From positions 1 through 8,830 of the forward strand of contig QIMA01000017.1 of NCBI GenBank assembly GCA_003233535.1: a stretch of DNA of 8,830 nucleotides. Reading direction: 5' to 3'. A program made the position numbers and the translations under genes. The stretch is from Rhodanobacteraceae bacterium (GTDB taxonomy: Bacteria; Pseudomonadota; Gammaproteobacteria; Xanthomonadales; SZUA-5). Of the stretch, positions 1-6,525 are shown one piece after another. The notes beneath the pieces are model-generated. The model did no database searches. It saw nothing but the letters and a program-made list of their open reading frames with translations, and was not told the DNA's origin. Position 1 is the first letter of the stretch; the number at the start of each line of letters is the position of its first letter.

Positions 1-370
1 ATCCGCGGTTGCGCCAATCCACAACCTCGTGCGCGCACGGTCGCGTGGCGTGTCCGCTGGCCAGCCAGCGCTGCAGCCAGGAGACAACAGCGCTTGCTAG
101 CTTGATCTGAGTCGGCGCGGCGCCGCTTGCACTAAGCCAAGCCAGCCAGTTGAGGTAGTAGCCGGCGATCTCGGGGTAGGCGTAGCGCGCTCGGCCATCG
201 GGATCGAAACTGCCAATCACAGCGCCGGTAAGCGAGCCTTGATTGGCGCCGTGATCAAGCGGGCCGATCCCGCCACCGGCAAGCGGGCCATGATCGGCGA
301 CGGCGTGATTTAGCAGCCAGTGGCGCATCGCCGCCGGTGTACCGCAATCGATCAGCTCTGCGTCAGGCAT
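1..370 (-). CDS. Partial gene of unknown function, polysaccharide-locus type, start present, runs off left edge
   Basis: Reading the minus strand from the ATG at 370 gives 123 uninterrupted codons to the window edge, so the C-terminus is missing. The start ATGCCTGA overlaps the stop of the upstream epimerase gene by 8 nt, a typical translational-coupling junction, so the two are very likely co-transcribed. The protein has no signal peptide or membrane segment in this part. After a Gly-rich stretch (about residues 31-50) comes GAVIGSFDPDGRARYAYPEIAGYYLNWLA (about residues 51-79, quoted in two overlapping parts: GAVIGSFDPDGRARY and RYAYPEIAGYYLNWLA). A 'YPE-x-x-GYY' motif followed by a hydrophobic helix recalls alpha/alpha-toroid proteins found in glycan gene clusters; that resemblance is from memory and weak. 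The neighbouring UDP-sugar epimerase supports a role in surface polysaccharide synthesis, but no enzyme activity can be assigned. Confidence 0.7.
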   Translation of the reverse strand, partial: MPDAELIDCGTPAAMRHWLLNHAVADHGPLAGGGIGPLDHGANQGSLTGAVIGSFDPDGRARYAYPEIAGYYLNWLAWLSASGAAPTQIKLASAVVSWLQRWLASGHATRPCAHEVVDWRNRG

Positions 371-1532
371 GCGCAAGCTGGGCCGTTTCGGGCTGCACGA
401 CAGTCCGTCCTAGTAGCGCGTCGATCACCCGTTGCGCGATGCGTGCGCCGGCGCGACCGTCACCCCACGGGGCGCGCTGGTCGAATGGCGTTGCCGCCGG
501 GCGCGGGCGGTCCAATAGGCGGTTCAACTCAGCCAAGAAGTTTGGGTCGTCGGCTGCGCACAAACGGGCATGGCCACTGTCCTCGCTTTGCGGTCGCTCG
601 CTGCAGCGCCTAGCGATCAGGGCAGCGGCGCCTAAGTAGGGCACCTCTTCCTGGACGCCGCCGGAGTCCGATAGGATGCGCCCGCAACGGTGCAGTTGCT
701 CGACAAACGCGCGTTGTGGCAGCGGCTCATTCAGGACCATTTGCGCTTGGTCAGCGAAGCGCTCGCGGACCTTCGCAGCAAGCTTGGGGTTGCTGTGCAG
801 CGGCCACAGTACGCGTAGCGCGGGCCGCTCTCGCATGACTTGGTCTAGCGCGTCAAAAATTCTCTCCAGACCACCATCCCAGTTCTCTCGGCGATGCACG
901 GTCACCATCAGGCCGATGGGCTCGTCGCTGAGCGCGACTGGCTGCGGCTGTGCCATCAGGCGGCGCAGTGCGTCGGCTGCAGTGCTGCCGCTGACGCTGA
1001 CTTGCGATTCTGCGATGCCCTCATCGATCAACACGTTACGGGCTGTTTCGGTGGGCGCAAAGTGCAGCCAGGCGCGCCGGCTAATCAACCGACGCAAGGC
1101 GTCTTCCGGATACGGGTCTCGCGGGTCGGGCGAACGCAGTCCGGCTTCAACGTGAATTAGTGGGCGGCCAAGTTCCGCGGCGGCGCGGGCCGCTGCGTAC
1201 GCGCTCCAGGTGTCGCCTTGAACCATGATCGCGTCAGCGCCCAGTGCGAGAAATAGGACTCGCAATCGGTGCCGCTGTTCCCGTTCGGCCACGCGCCAAT
1301 GCGAGCGACTGGGCATTTGCGGCAAATGCGTCGCGTATAGACCCCAGTCGGCAAACACGCAACTGACCTCGGCCGCCTGCTGGCCAGCGGCAATCACCGA
1401 GATCGGAATTCGACCATCGCCGAGCAGCGCGCAGACCACCGGCGCCAGCTTGATCGCCTCCGGCCGGGTGCCGGCGACGATCAGCAAGTGTCCGGGGATA
1501 GGGACGAAACTAGCGTTGGGGGAGGCTCGCAT
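363..1532 (-). CDS. wecB: UDP-N-acetylglucosamine 2-epimerase (non-hydrolysing), WecB-like
   Basis: A 389-residue cytoplasmic protein of the GT-B-fold epimerase family, which interconverts UDP-GlcNAc and UDP-ManNAc for surface glycans. Family length is about 370-390. Seen in order: GTRPEAIKLAPV (21-32), VQGDT (104-108, catalytic-type Asp107), HVEAGLR (127-133, Glu129), PYPED (140-144, Glu143), TVHRREN (211-217, His213), LHSNP (245-249), SDSGGVQEE (288-296), SERP (311-314), and a C-terminal PWGDGRAGARIA (355-366). The residues equivalent to E. coli Asp95, Glu117, Glu131 and His213 are all present, so catalysis looks intact. Odd points: the usual GQHxxM segment reads GQQAAEV (50-56), the ERQ region after it is not recognisable, and ERPE is ERPQ. 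It may therefore act on UDP-GlcNAc without the usual allosteric control, or on a related UDP-sugar. The ATG at 1532 places GTRPE slightly further in than usual, and the SD is weak (GAG). It leads the minus-strand pair with the gene at 370. Confidence 0.92.
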   Translation of the reverse strand: MRASPNASFVPIPGHLLIVAGTRPEAIKLAPVVCALLGDGRIPISVIAAGQQAAEVSCVFADWGLYATHLPQMPSRSHWRVAEREQRHRLRVLFLALGADAIMVQGDTWSAYAAARAAAELGRPLIHVEAGLRSPDPRDPYPEDALRRLISRRAWLHFAPTETARNVLIDEGIAESQVSVSGSTAADALRRLMAQPQPVALSDEPIGLMVTVHRRENWDGGLERIFDALDQVMRERPALRVLWPLHSNPKLAAKVRERFADQAQMVLNEPLPQRAFVEQLHRCGRILSDSGGVQEEVPYLGAAALIARRCSERPQSEDSGHARLCAADDPNFLAELNRLLDRPRPAATPFDQRAPWGDGRAGARIAQRVIDALLGRTVVQPETAQLAHA

Positions 1533-1811
1533 AGCACTCGACTAAAGAACAGAAGACACAGTTATAGACAGTTGCTCGGCGCATGGGTTCCCGTTCCTTC
1601 GGTGTTGGGCATCACAATCGCCAGCTATGCGGATGCGACCTAAGCACTGGCTAGCAAAGGCCGCCGTCTCGGCCACGAGAGCGAATCAGTGTGTTCCAAG
1701 GGCGATCTCAGCAAGGACTGGTTCGGTAGTCTGAGTCCCGTATCGCCATCAAAGGCGACGCGCTGCAGCAGCTGTCGTAAACTTCGCGGCCAATTCGATC
1801 GAGGCGCAGTC
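1533..1811. other. Divergent intergenic region between epimerase and GST genes
   Basis: This 279-nt stretch separates two divergently oriented genes and should hold both promoters. On the minus strand TATAAC (1566-1561) lies about 30 nt upstream of the epimerase start and could be a -10 box, but no good -35 is seen at 17 nt spacing. An open frame in phase with the GST gene extends back to a GTG at 1689, but it has no family similarity and is probably untranslated leader. GAGG (1801-1804) is a plausible ribosome-binding site for the GST gene. No repeats, tRNA or convincing terminator were seen. Confidence 0.4.
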
Positions 1812-2423
1812 ATGTACACGCTTTACTACTCCCCCAGTACGGCGAGTTTCGTGGTGCACTGGCTGCTACTAGAAATGGATTTGCCGCACCATCTGCAACG
1901 AGTCGACTTAGCCCGCAAAGAGCAAAAGAGCGCGGACTACCTGGCGCTCAATCCCAACGGCGTCGTGCCGACCCTTATTGTTGATGGGCAGCCGGTGTTT
2001 GAAAGCGCCGCCCTGGTGCTTTTTCTGGCCGATGCTCACCCGCAAGCGGGGCTGGCACCAGCGCCAGGAAGCGTGCAGCGCGCGCACTATTATCAGTGGG
2101 TGGTGCACTTGGCGAATTCGCTGCTGCCCACCTTTCGCCATTGGTTCTATCCGAGCGAGGCTGCTGGAGATTCGGCGGCAGAGGCAGCCAAGGCCTACGC
2201 GGCGGAGTCTATTTATTCCAGTTGGGCTCGGATCGACGCGCATTTAGCCGCCCACGGACCGTACTTACTGGGCGATAAGCTCAGCGCGGCGGATTTCCTA
2301 CTCACGATGTTGATGCGCTGGTCGCGAAATCTACCGCGCCAGGCTACCGACTGGCCGGCGTTGCGAGCCCTTGGCCGAGCGGATGCGTGCGCGACCGTCC
2401 TTCAAGCGGCTCTACGAGATTGA
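1812..2423 (+). CDS. Glutathione S-transferase family protein
   Basis: A 203-residue soluble protein of standard cytosolic GST length, a family that conjugates glutathione to electrophiles or reduces substrates with it. The N-terminal thioredoxin-like domain (1-77) begins MYTLYYSPST and includes NPNGVVPTLIVDG (48-60) with the cis-Pro53 that contacts the glutathione backbone, then ESAALVLFLAD (64-74), where Glu64-Ser65 match the gamma-glutamyl-binding pair. The all-helical C-terminal domain (about 88-200) carries the N-capping box S-A-A-D (158-161) within KLSAADFLLTMLMRW. There is no beta-class Cys at the active-site position; the SPSTAS segment (7-12) would supply Ser or Thr. The start at 1812 is chosen because the fold begins there and GAGG lies 7 nt upstream. 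The open frame reaches back to a GTG at 1689, which would add 41 unrelated residues. It stands alone in its transcription unit. Substrate cannot be inferred. Confidence 0.87.
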   Translation: MYTLYYSPSTASFVVHWLLLEMDLPHHLQRVDLARKEQKSADYLALNPNGVVPTLIVDGQPVFESAALVLFLADAHPQAGLAPAPGSVQRAHYYQWVVHLANSLLPTFRHWFYPSEAAGDSAAEAAKAYAAESIYSSWARIDAHLAAHGPYLLGDKLSAADFLLTMLMRWSRNLPRQATDWPALRALGRADACATVLQAALRD

Positions 2424-2558
2424 AGAGCTCATCGAGTGGGGCTAGTGCCGAATCTGCGTAGGCCCACGGGCACACGACTAAGACCAGACTCTAGCGCAAA
2501 GTGTCCGGCTTAAGCGCCGTTTCAGGTCTCTGGATGTGCCGACTAGATATCTGCCTGC

Positions 2559-2588
2559 TTGCCGGTCGACAAGTCGGACCGGCATACT
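2559..2588 (+). promoter_or_regulatory. Candidate promoter with embedded palindrome upstream of the CNB-FHA operon
   Basis: TTGCCG (2559-2564) and CATACT (2583-2588) are spaced 18 nt apart and each matches the sigma-70 consensus at four of six positions. Between them lies an inverted repeat with 7-nt perfect arms, GCCGGTC (2561-2567) and GACCGGC (2577-2583), and further partial pairing inside. There is no following T-run, so it is not a good terminator for the GST gene. A palindrome sitting in the -35/-10 spacer is where repressors or MerR-type activators bind. Its start lies about 120 nt upstream of the operon's ATG, implying a long leader. This is inference from sequence only. Confidence 0.35.
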
Positions 2589-2681
2589 CTCGGTGTGTAA
2601 TGCACGTGCTACGACACGCCGCGCACTGCTGGCGCGCGAGTCGTCGCAGTGTACGCACCGATTTCATTGCCTGATTAAGCC

Positions 2682-3509
2682 ATGACCGATACCAAAAATT
2701 TTACCGAACACGCAGCCGGCGACTTCATCTTTGACGAGGGTGAAGAAGGTTCGGTGATGTACATCATTGAGTCCGGAACCGTAGAGATTTTGCGTCGAAC
2801 TAGGGGTACCAAACCCTTGGCGGAGCTGGAGTCGGGGGACTTTTTCGGCGAAATGGCGATCTTGGAAGACCAGCCGCGGTTCGCCGCCGCTCGCGCCAAG
2901 ACGGCCGTCCGCCTGCTCCGTATAGAGCGAGCCCAGTTTGCTGACTTGGTGCAAAAAAACTTCGAGATAGCGGTGCGCATCATGCGCAAGCTGGCCGCCA
3001 GACTGCGTCGCGGCGAAAACCAAACGCAGAAATTGATGGCCGAGCTGAGCGACGCCAGAGCGCGTTTGGCCGCAGCTAAAGCGAGCGCCCCGCGCAACGA
3101 GAGTCACCAGGCACCCACGGTGAAGGCACCGGTTTCGCGCAGCCACAGTAAACCGGTAAAAGTGTCTTCGGAACGACCTGCAGGCCTCAAGCTGGTTCAT
3201 CGCGACAGCGGCAGTGAGTTCGCCCTGGAACCGGATCAAAACGAGTTTTTGGTTGGGCGGCCTGACCCGGTGATTGGGGTCATGCCGGAAATCAACCTGG
3301 GCCCGCTCGACAGCAAGCGCACGTTGTCTAGGAGACATGCGAAGGTGCTATGTGAAGGCGGGTTGTGGGCGGTGCGCGAGGAAGTCGGCACCACCAACGG
3401 CACGTCGCTCAATGGTCGCCGCGTGCGTACCGGCGAAACGGTACCGATTCAGGCAGGGGATGCACTGCGCTTTGGCGCAATCGAATTGGATGTACGCGCG
3501 CTCAACTAG
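2682..3509 (+). CDS. Cyclic nucleotide-binding domain + FHA domain signalling protein
   Basis: A 275-residue cytoplasmic protein with two sensor domains. Residues 11-110 form a CRP/PKA-type cyclic nucleotide-binding domain; its phosphate-binding cassette is visible as GDFFGEMAILEDQPRFAAA (52-70) with FGEMA (55-59) and Arg66 in the position that contacts the cyclic phosphate. A charged Ala/Arg-rich helix (about 97-133) and a flexible Ser/Pro/Lys linker (135-165) follow. Residues 168-272 form an FHA domain with all pThr-contact motifs: GR (192-193), SRRHA (216-220) and TTNGTSLNG (237-245). There is no DNA-binding helix-turn-helix, so it is not a CRP-type transcription factor. An in-frame TAA at 2676 makes the ATG at 2682 the furthest upstream start; no clear SD precedes it. 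It heads a tight three-gene operon with a second FHA protein and a STAS protein, suggesting that it couples a second messenger to Ser/Thr phosphorylation. Ligand unknown. Confidence 0.92.
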   Translation: MTDTKNFTEHAAGDFIFDEGEEGSVMYIIESGTVEILRRTRGTKPLAELESGDFFGEMAILEDQPRFAAARAKTAVRLLRIERAQFADLVQKNFEIAVRIMRKLAARLRRGENQTQKLMAELSDARARLAAAKASAPRNESHQAPTVKAPVSRSHSKPVKVSSERPAGLKLVHRDSGSEFALEPDQNEFLVGRPDPVIGVMPEINLGPLDSKRTLSRRHAKVLCEGGLWAVREEVGTTNGTSLNGRRVRTGETVPIQAGDALRFGAIELDVRALN

Positions 3510-3521
3510 GAGTACAGGGCA

Positions 3522-4487
3522 ATGACGACACCGGTGGCCAGCAAAGGCAAGCTTGATCTGGCGAGCTTGGATCTGAGCGTGCTCGATCATTTGGGTGAGC
3601 TGCATGGCGAGCTGAGTCAGGTCGATAGCCGTCTGAAGGCAATGGATGAAAAGCGCAATGCCGTGGCCGAACAGGTCTTTAATCGGGTACGCAAGGACTA
3701 CTTAGCTCAGCGCCAGTCGCTGATGGATGCAGCGGAACCGCTGAAGAAAAGCGCGCGCGAGCTATACGATCAGGTCCGCAGCGCCCTAGGCGAACTTGAA
3801 CAGGCTTTCGAAGCGGCGCGGTTGGATCAGGAGGAGATCGAATTTCGGCACAGTCTGGGTGAATTTGACGACGCCGAACTCAAGCGCCGTCTGCAGGCAA
3901 TCAAGGGGTCCATAGACTCTCGCTCGACAGCCAAGAAGCAGGCTTCACAGATCCGGGATCGCTTCAATAAGGCGCTCAAGGCGATCGAAGAACTGGACGG
4001 TAACCCGCCCCCGGCGAGTACTGTAGACGACAGCGAAGAGCCCACCCAACGGGTCACTCAGGTGAGTGAAGATGACGTCACCACCGCCGAGATGAACCAC
4101 CCCGATGGTGACGCTGAACCTGAACCGGCGGCCCCTCCTCCGCCCCCGGTGGTTACACCTACGCGGCCACCACCGCGCAGAAATCCCGATGCCACTGTGG
4201 TGTTTCGACCGGGTCGGCTGATCGATCAGGCTACCGATAATCCCGGAGGGACGTATACTCTGGGGCTACGACCGCTTTCGATCGGCAGTGATGCTGGCAA
4301 TGACGTGCAGGTCGAGGGCGTGGCAGGGCGACAAGCTGAGGTGGGTCCGAGTCGCAGTGGGTTTATTCTTCGCGATCTCGCTAACAAGCTGACTCGGGTC
4401 AATGGGCAGCCGATGGATGAATTGCTGTTGAAGGATGGCGATATCATTGAAGTGGGTAGCGTTACCTTGAAGTTTTCGCAGGTCTGA
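3522..4487 (+). CDS. Coiled-coil protein with C-terminal degenerate FHA domain
   Basis: A 321-residue cytoplasmic protein, second gene of the operon, 12 nt after the previous stop, with AGGAG (3508-3512) overlapping that stop codon. Residues 22-158 are strongly helical and charged, with long heptad-like Leu/Ala patterns (probable coiled coil, for example ELHGELSQVDSRLKAMDEK at 26-44). Residues 160-222 are an acidic then Pro-rich linker ending in a run of prolines (205-209) and RPPPRR. Residues 224-320 fit the FHA beta-sandwich, with PLSIGSDAGNDVQVEG (251-266) and LTRVNGQ (290-296). The canonical pThr-binding residues are replaced: GR becomes GS (255-256), and the SxxH motif becomes GRQA (269-272). 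Only the VNG turn is kept. It may therefore be a structural or protein-protein FHA fold rather than a pThr reader. No transmembrane segment. Probably a scaffold linking its operon partners; specific function unknown. Confidence 0.85.
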   Translation: MTTPVASKGKLDLASLDLSVLDHLGELHGELSQVDSRLKAMDEKRNAVAEQVFNRVRKDYLAQRQSLMDAAEPLKKSARELYDQVRSALGELEQAFEAARLDQEEIEFRHSLGEFDDAELKRRLQAIKGSIDSRSTAKKQASQIRDRFNKALKAIEELDGNPPPASTVDDSEEPTQRVTQVSEDDVTTAEMNHPDGDAEPEPAAPPPPPVVTPTRPPPRRNPDATVVFRPGRLIDQATDNPGGTYTLGLRPLSIGSDAGNDVQVEGVAGRQAEVGPSRSGFILRDLANKLTRVNGQPMDELLLKDGDIIEVGSVTLKFSQV

Positions 4488-4500
4488 CGAAGGTCGAATA

Positions 4501-5049
4501 ATGGCACTGGAAATTACCGAAGAAAAAGCGGGAACAGTCCGCATCCTGGCGCTTATTGGGCGTCTCGACACCGAGACGGCGCCAGATTTTGAGCTCAAAG
4601 CGCACGATCAATTCACCGAAGGTGATCGCCACTTTGTGATCGATCTGTCGGGTATCGACTACGTCAGCAGCGCGGGTCTGCGAGTCCTGCTCGCGCTAGC
4701 CAAACAGGTCAGTTCCGATGGCAGCATGAAGCTGTGCGGACTCGCTAGTCATGTGCGCCAAGTATTTGATTTGGCCGGGTTCAGCAAACTGCTGAACATC
4801 CAGTCCAATCTCAAAGACTGCATCGCTGAGCACGACCATGCGGACATGGACGCAGACAAGATCGCGGACATGGCAAAGCAATTGCTGGGTGATCGGGCAG
4901 ACGCCGCGCCGGTGGCTGCACCATCGCCAAGCGCTTCGCCGCAGATGCAAAGCAGTGCCGCCAGCTTGTTAGGTGCGCCGACCATGCAAACCACGCGGGC
5001 CAAGCCAGGTCTGTGGGCGCGGTTTATGGCGTGGCTGCGCGGCGAGTAG
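4501..5049 (+). CDS. STAS-domain anti-sigma factor antagonist with C-terminal tail
   Basis: A 182-residue protein, third gene of the operon, 13 nt after the upstream stop, with SD GAAGG (4489-4493). Residues 1-110 are a STAS domain of the SpoIIAA/RsbV type: GRLDTETAPDFE (20-31), FVIDLSGIDYVSSAGLRVLL (45-64) and the following helix-strand units. The SSAGL motif places Ser57 at the site phosphorylated by anti-sigma kinases in SpoIIAA and RsbV; the preceding Asp of the Bacillus proteins is Ser56 here, as is common in proteobacterial homologues. Simple STAS antagonists are about 100-115 residues; the extra 70 here are a disordered Ala/Ser/Pro linker (about 132-165) and a short amphipathic, Trp-bearing helix GLWARFMAWLRGE (170-182). 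The expected partners are an RsbW-like kinase (not in the window) and the SpoIIE-type phosphatase encoded convergently 9 nt downstream. Its role in partner switching is family-based inference. Confidence 0.92.
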   Translation: MALEITEEKAGTVRILALIGRLDTETAPDFELKAHDQFTEGDRHFVIDLSGIDYVSSAGLRVLLALAKQVSSDGSMKLCGLASHVRQVFDLAGFSKLLNIQSNLKDCIAEHDHADMDADKIADMAKQLLGDRADAAPVAAPSPSASPQMQSSAASLLGAPTMQTTRAKPGLWARFMAWLRGE

Positions 5050-5058
5050 CACTCGCTC

Positions 5059-6168
5059 TTAGCCTTTCAACAGCCGCTCCACCGCGATAATCGTCAAATC
5101 ATCAGACGAGACATCCGCGCCGCAAAACTCCAACAGCTCCGTGCGTAGGCGTCGGTTCATGTCCAACGCCCCACTGGCTTCGCGTATGGCTTGATTGCGC
5201 CGGGTTGTTCCGAACGGCTCCTTGGCGTCGTTTTCGCCTTCCTCGACGCCGTCTGTAGTGAACAGCATGCTGTCGCCCGGGGCTAGCTGTAGTCGCTGAT
5301 CGCGGATGTTTAGTGTTTCGCTGGCTCCAATCGGATAACCAGGATCCAGTCCCATCTCAACGACCTTTTTGGAGGCCGATCTGAGCACCGGCGGATTGTG
5401 GCCGGCCAACGCCAAACGACAAACGTGCGTTTCGGTGTTGAGGAACATGGTCGACAGGGTGACGAACATCCCTGGTTCCAATATCGGACACATGCGCCGG
5501 TTTACCTCGGTAAGAAACTCCGCCGGGCCCTTGGCGTTATGCAGTCTGGCGCGCAGCACCGCGCTGACGAAAACCATGTACAACGCGCCGGAAACGCCCT
5601 TGCCAGACACGTCACCGATGGTGATCGCCAACTCGTTGTTGGGCAACTCGGTAATGTCAAAATAGTCGCCGCCGATGGCTAGTGCAGGCAGATAGCTGAA
5701 AGCGATTTCATAGCCGGGAATCTGCGGCGCCTTGTCCGGTACCAAACGGAATTGAATCCGTCGCGCTAAGCGCATGTCCGAGGCCAACATCTTGGCTTTG
5801 CGCGCGTCCTGGCTGGGTTTTGCCGTATCTGCCAGCGCTTGGCGCCGTGTTTCGGCGATTGCGCTCACTGCCTCTTCGTATTCGAACAGAATCTGGCCGA
5901 GCTGGACCAAATCACCGTGGCCAAGTAGGTGCGCGCTGCGACTAATCGGTCGACCGTTGATGCGTGAGCCATTAGCGCTGCCCAAATCAATGAGCTCCAC
6001 CTTGTGGCCATCAATCTTGATCTCGGCATGCTTGCGCGACACGGTCGGATGTTCGACCCGATAGTCAGCGGCTGGGTCGCGACCGAGCACGCCGCTGTCT
6101 AGCAGATCGATGACCAAATCCTCGGACAGTCCCTCGACAGCCTTGAGGCGCGGTGGCTTCTCGCTCAT
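5059..6168 (-). CDS. FHA domain + SpoIIE/PP2C-type serine phosphatase (RsbU-like)
   Basis: A 369-residue cytoplasmic protein. The FHA domain (about 17-97) is complete: GR (29-30), SRKHA (44-48), SANGSRING (64-72). A helical linker (100-145) carries the family's RLARRIQFRLVP signature (133-144). The PP2C domain (about 146-366) shows the metal-binding acidic residues in GGDYFD (166-171, Asp168), GDVSGKG (185-191, Asp186), FTTDG (303-307, Asp306) and SSDDLT (354-359), so it should be an active Mn/Mg-dependent Ser/Thr phosphatase. The start at 6168 is chosen because GGAG lies 5 nt upstream; the frame stays open to a second possible ATG at 6213, which would add 15 residues. The gene converges on the STAS gene with 9 nt between stops. 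The likely substrate is that STAS protein's phospho-Ser57; the FHA domain probably recruits or senses a pThr partner. Both are inference. Confidence 0.95.
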   Translation of the reverse strand: MSEKPPRLKAVEGLSEDLVIDLLDSGVLGRDPAADYRVEHPTVSRKHAEIKIDGHKVELIDLGSANGSRINGRPISRSAHLLGHGDLVQLGQILFEYEEAVSAIAETRRQALADTAKPSQDARKAKMLASDMRLARRIQFRLVPDKAPQIPGYEIAFSYLPALAIGGDYFDITELPNNELAITIGDVSGKGVSGALYMVFVSAVLRARLHNAKGPAEFLTEVNRRMCPILEPGMFVTLSTMFLNTETHVCRLALAGHNPPVLRSASKKVVEMGLDPGYPIGASETLNIRDQRLQLAPGDSMLFTTDGVEEGENDAKEPFGTTRRNQAIREASGALDMNRRLRTELLEFCGADVSSDDLTIIAVERLLKG

Positions 6169-6247
6169 ATGGACTCCATTCCTAATTCTCACGCCGGCAC
6201 CAGCCGGAGGCATATTGCACAGCCACTATCTTACCCGGAGTGAACCG

Positions 6248-6520
6248 ATGACCTGGTCCTATGTCTGCGTTTTGTTGGCCGGATTCATGCCGCTGTTGTT
6301 TACTGGGTACGCAAAATTTACCGGCCCTGGATTCAATAATCGCCGCCCACGCGACTTTCTTGCGGGGTTGGAAGGTGCCCGCCAACGCGCTAACGCCGCG
6401 CAGCAAAACAGTTTTGAGGCATTTCCGTTATTCGCCGCGAGCGCTCGTCGCTATTGCGGCAAAAAGGTAATTGCCAGAACGCATGGCGATTCGCGGAGCA
6501 TCACCGCCTCAGCCCTTCGA
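6248..6520 (+). pseudogene. MAPEG-family membrane protein gene, frameshifted and C-terminally truncated
   Basis: From the ATG at 6248 (SD GGAG at 6235-6238) the frame encodes MTWSYVCVLLAGFMPLLFTG, an N-terminal membrane helix, followed by R-A-N-A-A-Q-Q-N-S-F-E-A-F-P-L-F-A-A (about residues 48-65). The AAQxNSFEAFPLFAA block is the hallmark of bacterial MAPEG proteins (eicosanoid/glutathione metabolism family, about 125-135 residues, four membrane helices). Right after it the frame turns into SARRYCGKK, while the neighbouring frame gives ALVAIAAKR and a stop at about 6471, which fits the expected second helix. So one frameshift lies near 6435-6440 and the rest of the gene, about 60 residues, is absent before the rnpB promoter. 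The original frame stays open to 6529 but is non-homologous. It is divergent from the phosphatase gene (79 nt apart). A functional mini-protein cannot be excluded. Confidence 0.65.
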
Positions 6521-6525
6521 AAACC

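Noticed and set aside
320..1545. Plus-strand open frames opposite the epimerase gene
   Set aside because: Arg/Ser/Cys-rich translations with no domain signal; they are antisense to a clear wecB-type gene in a GC-rich genome.
1689..1811. Upstream GTG extension of the GST gene (41 extra residues)
   Set aside because: The added residues do not resemble the family, and the thioredoxin fold starts exactly at the ATG at 1812, which has GAGG upstream.
2561..2583. Palindrome read as a rho-independent terminator of the GST gene
   Set aside because: No T-run follows, and it lies about 140 nt after the stop; an operator position fits better.
2664..3338. Long minus-strand open frame of 224 codons opposite the CNB-FHA gene
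   Set aside because: The plus strand carries two complete domains with all motifs; the antisense translation shows none.
5369..6064. Plus-strand open frames opposite the phosphatase gene
   Set aside because: They are shadows of a PP2C domain whose catalytic motifs are all in the minus-strand frame.
6169..6213. Longer start of the phosphatase gene at 6213
   Set aside because: The ATG at 6168 has a better-spaced GGAG, and the extra 15 residues would run into the short divergent promoter region.
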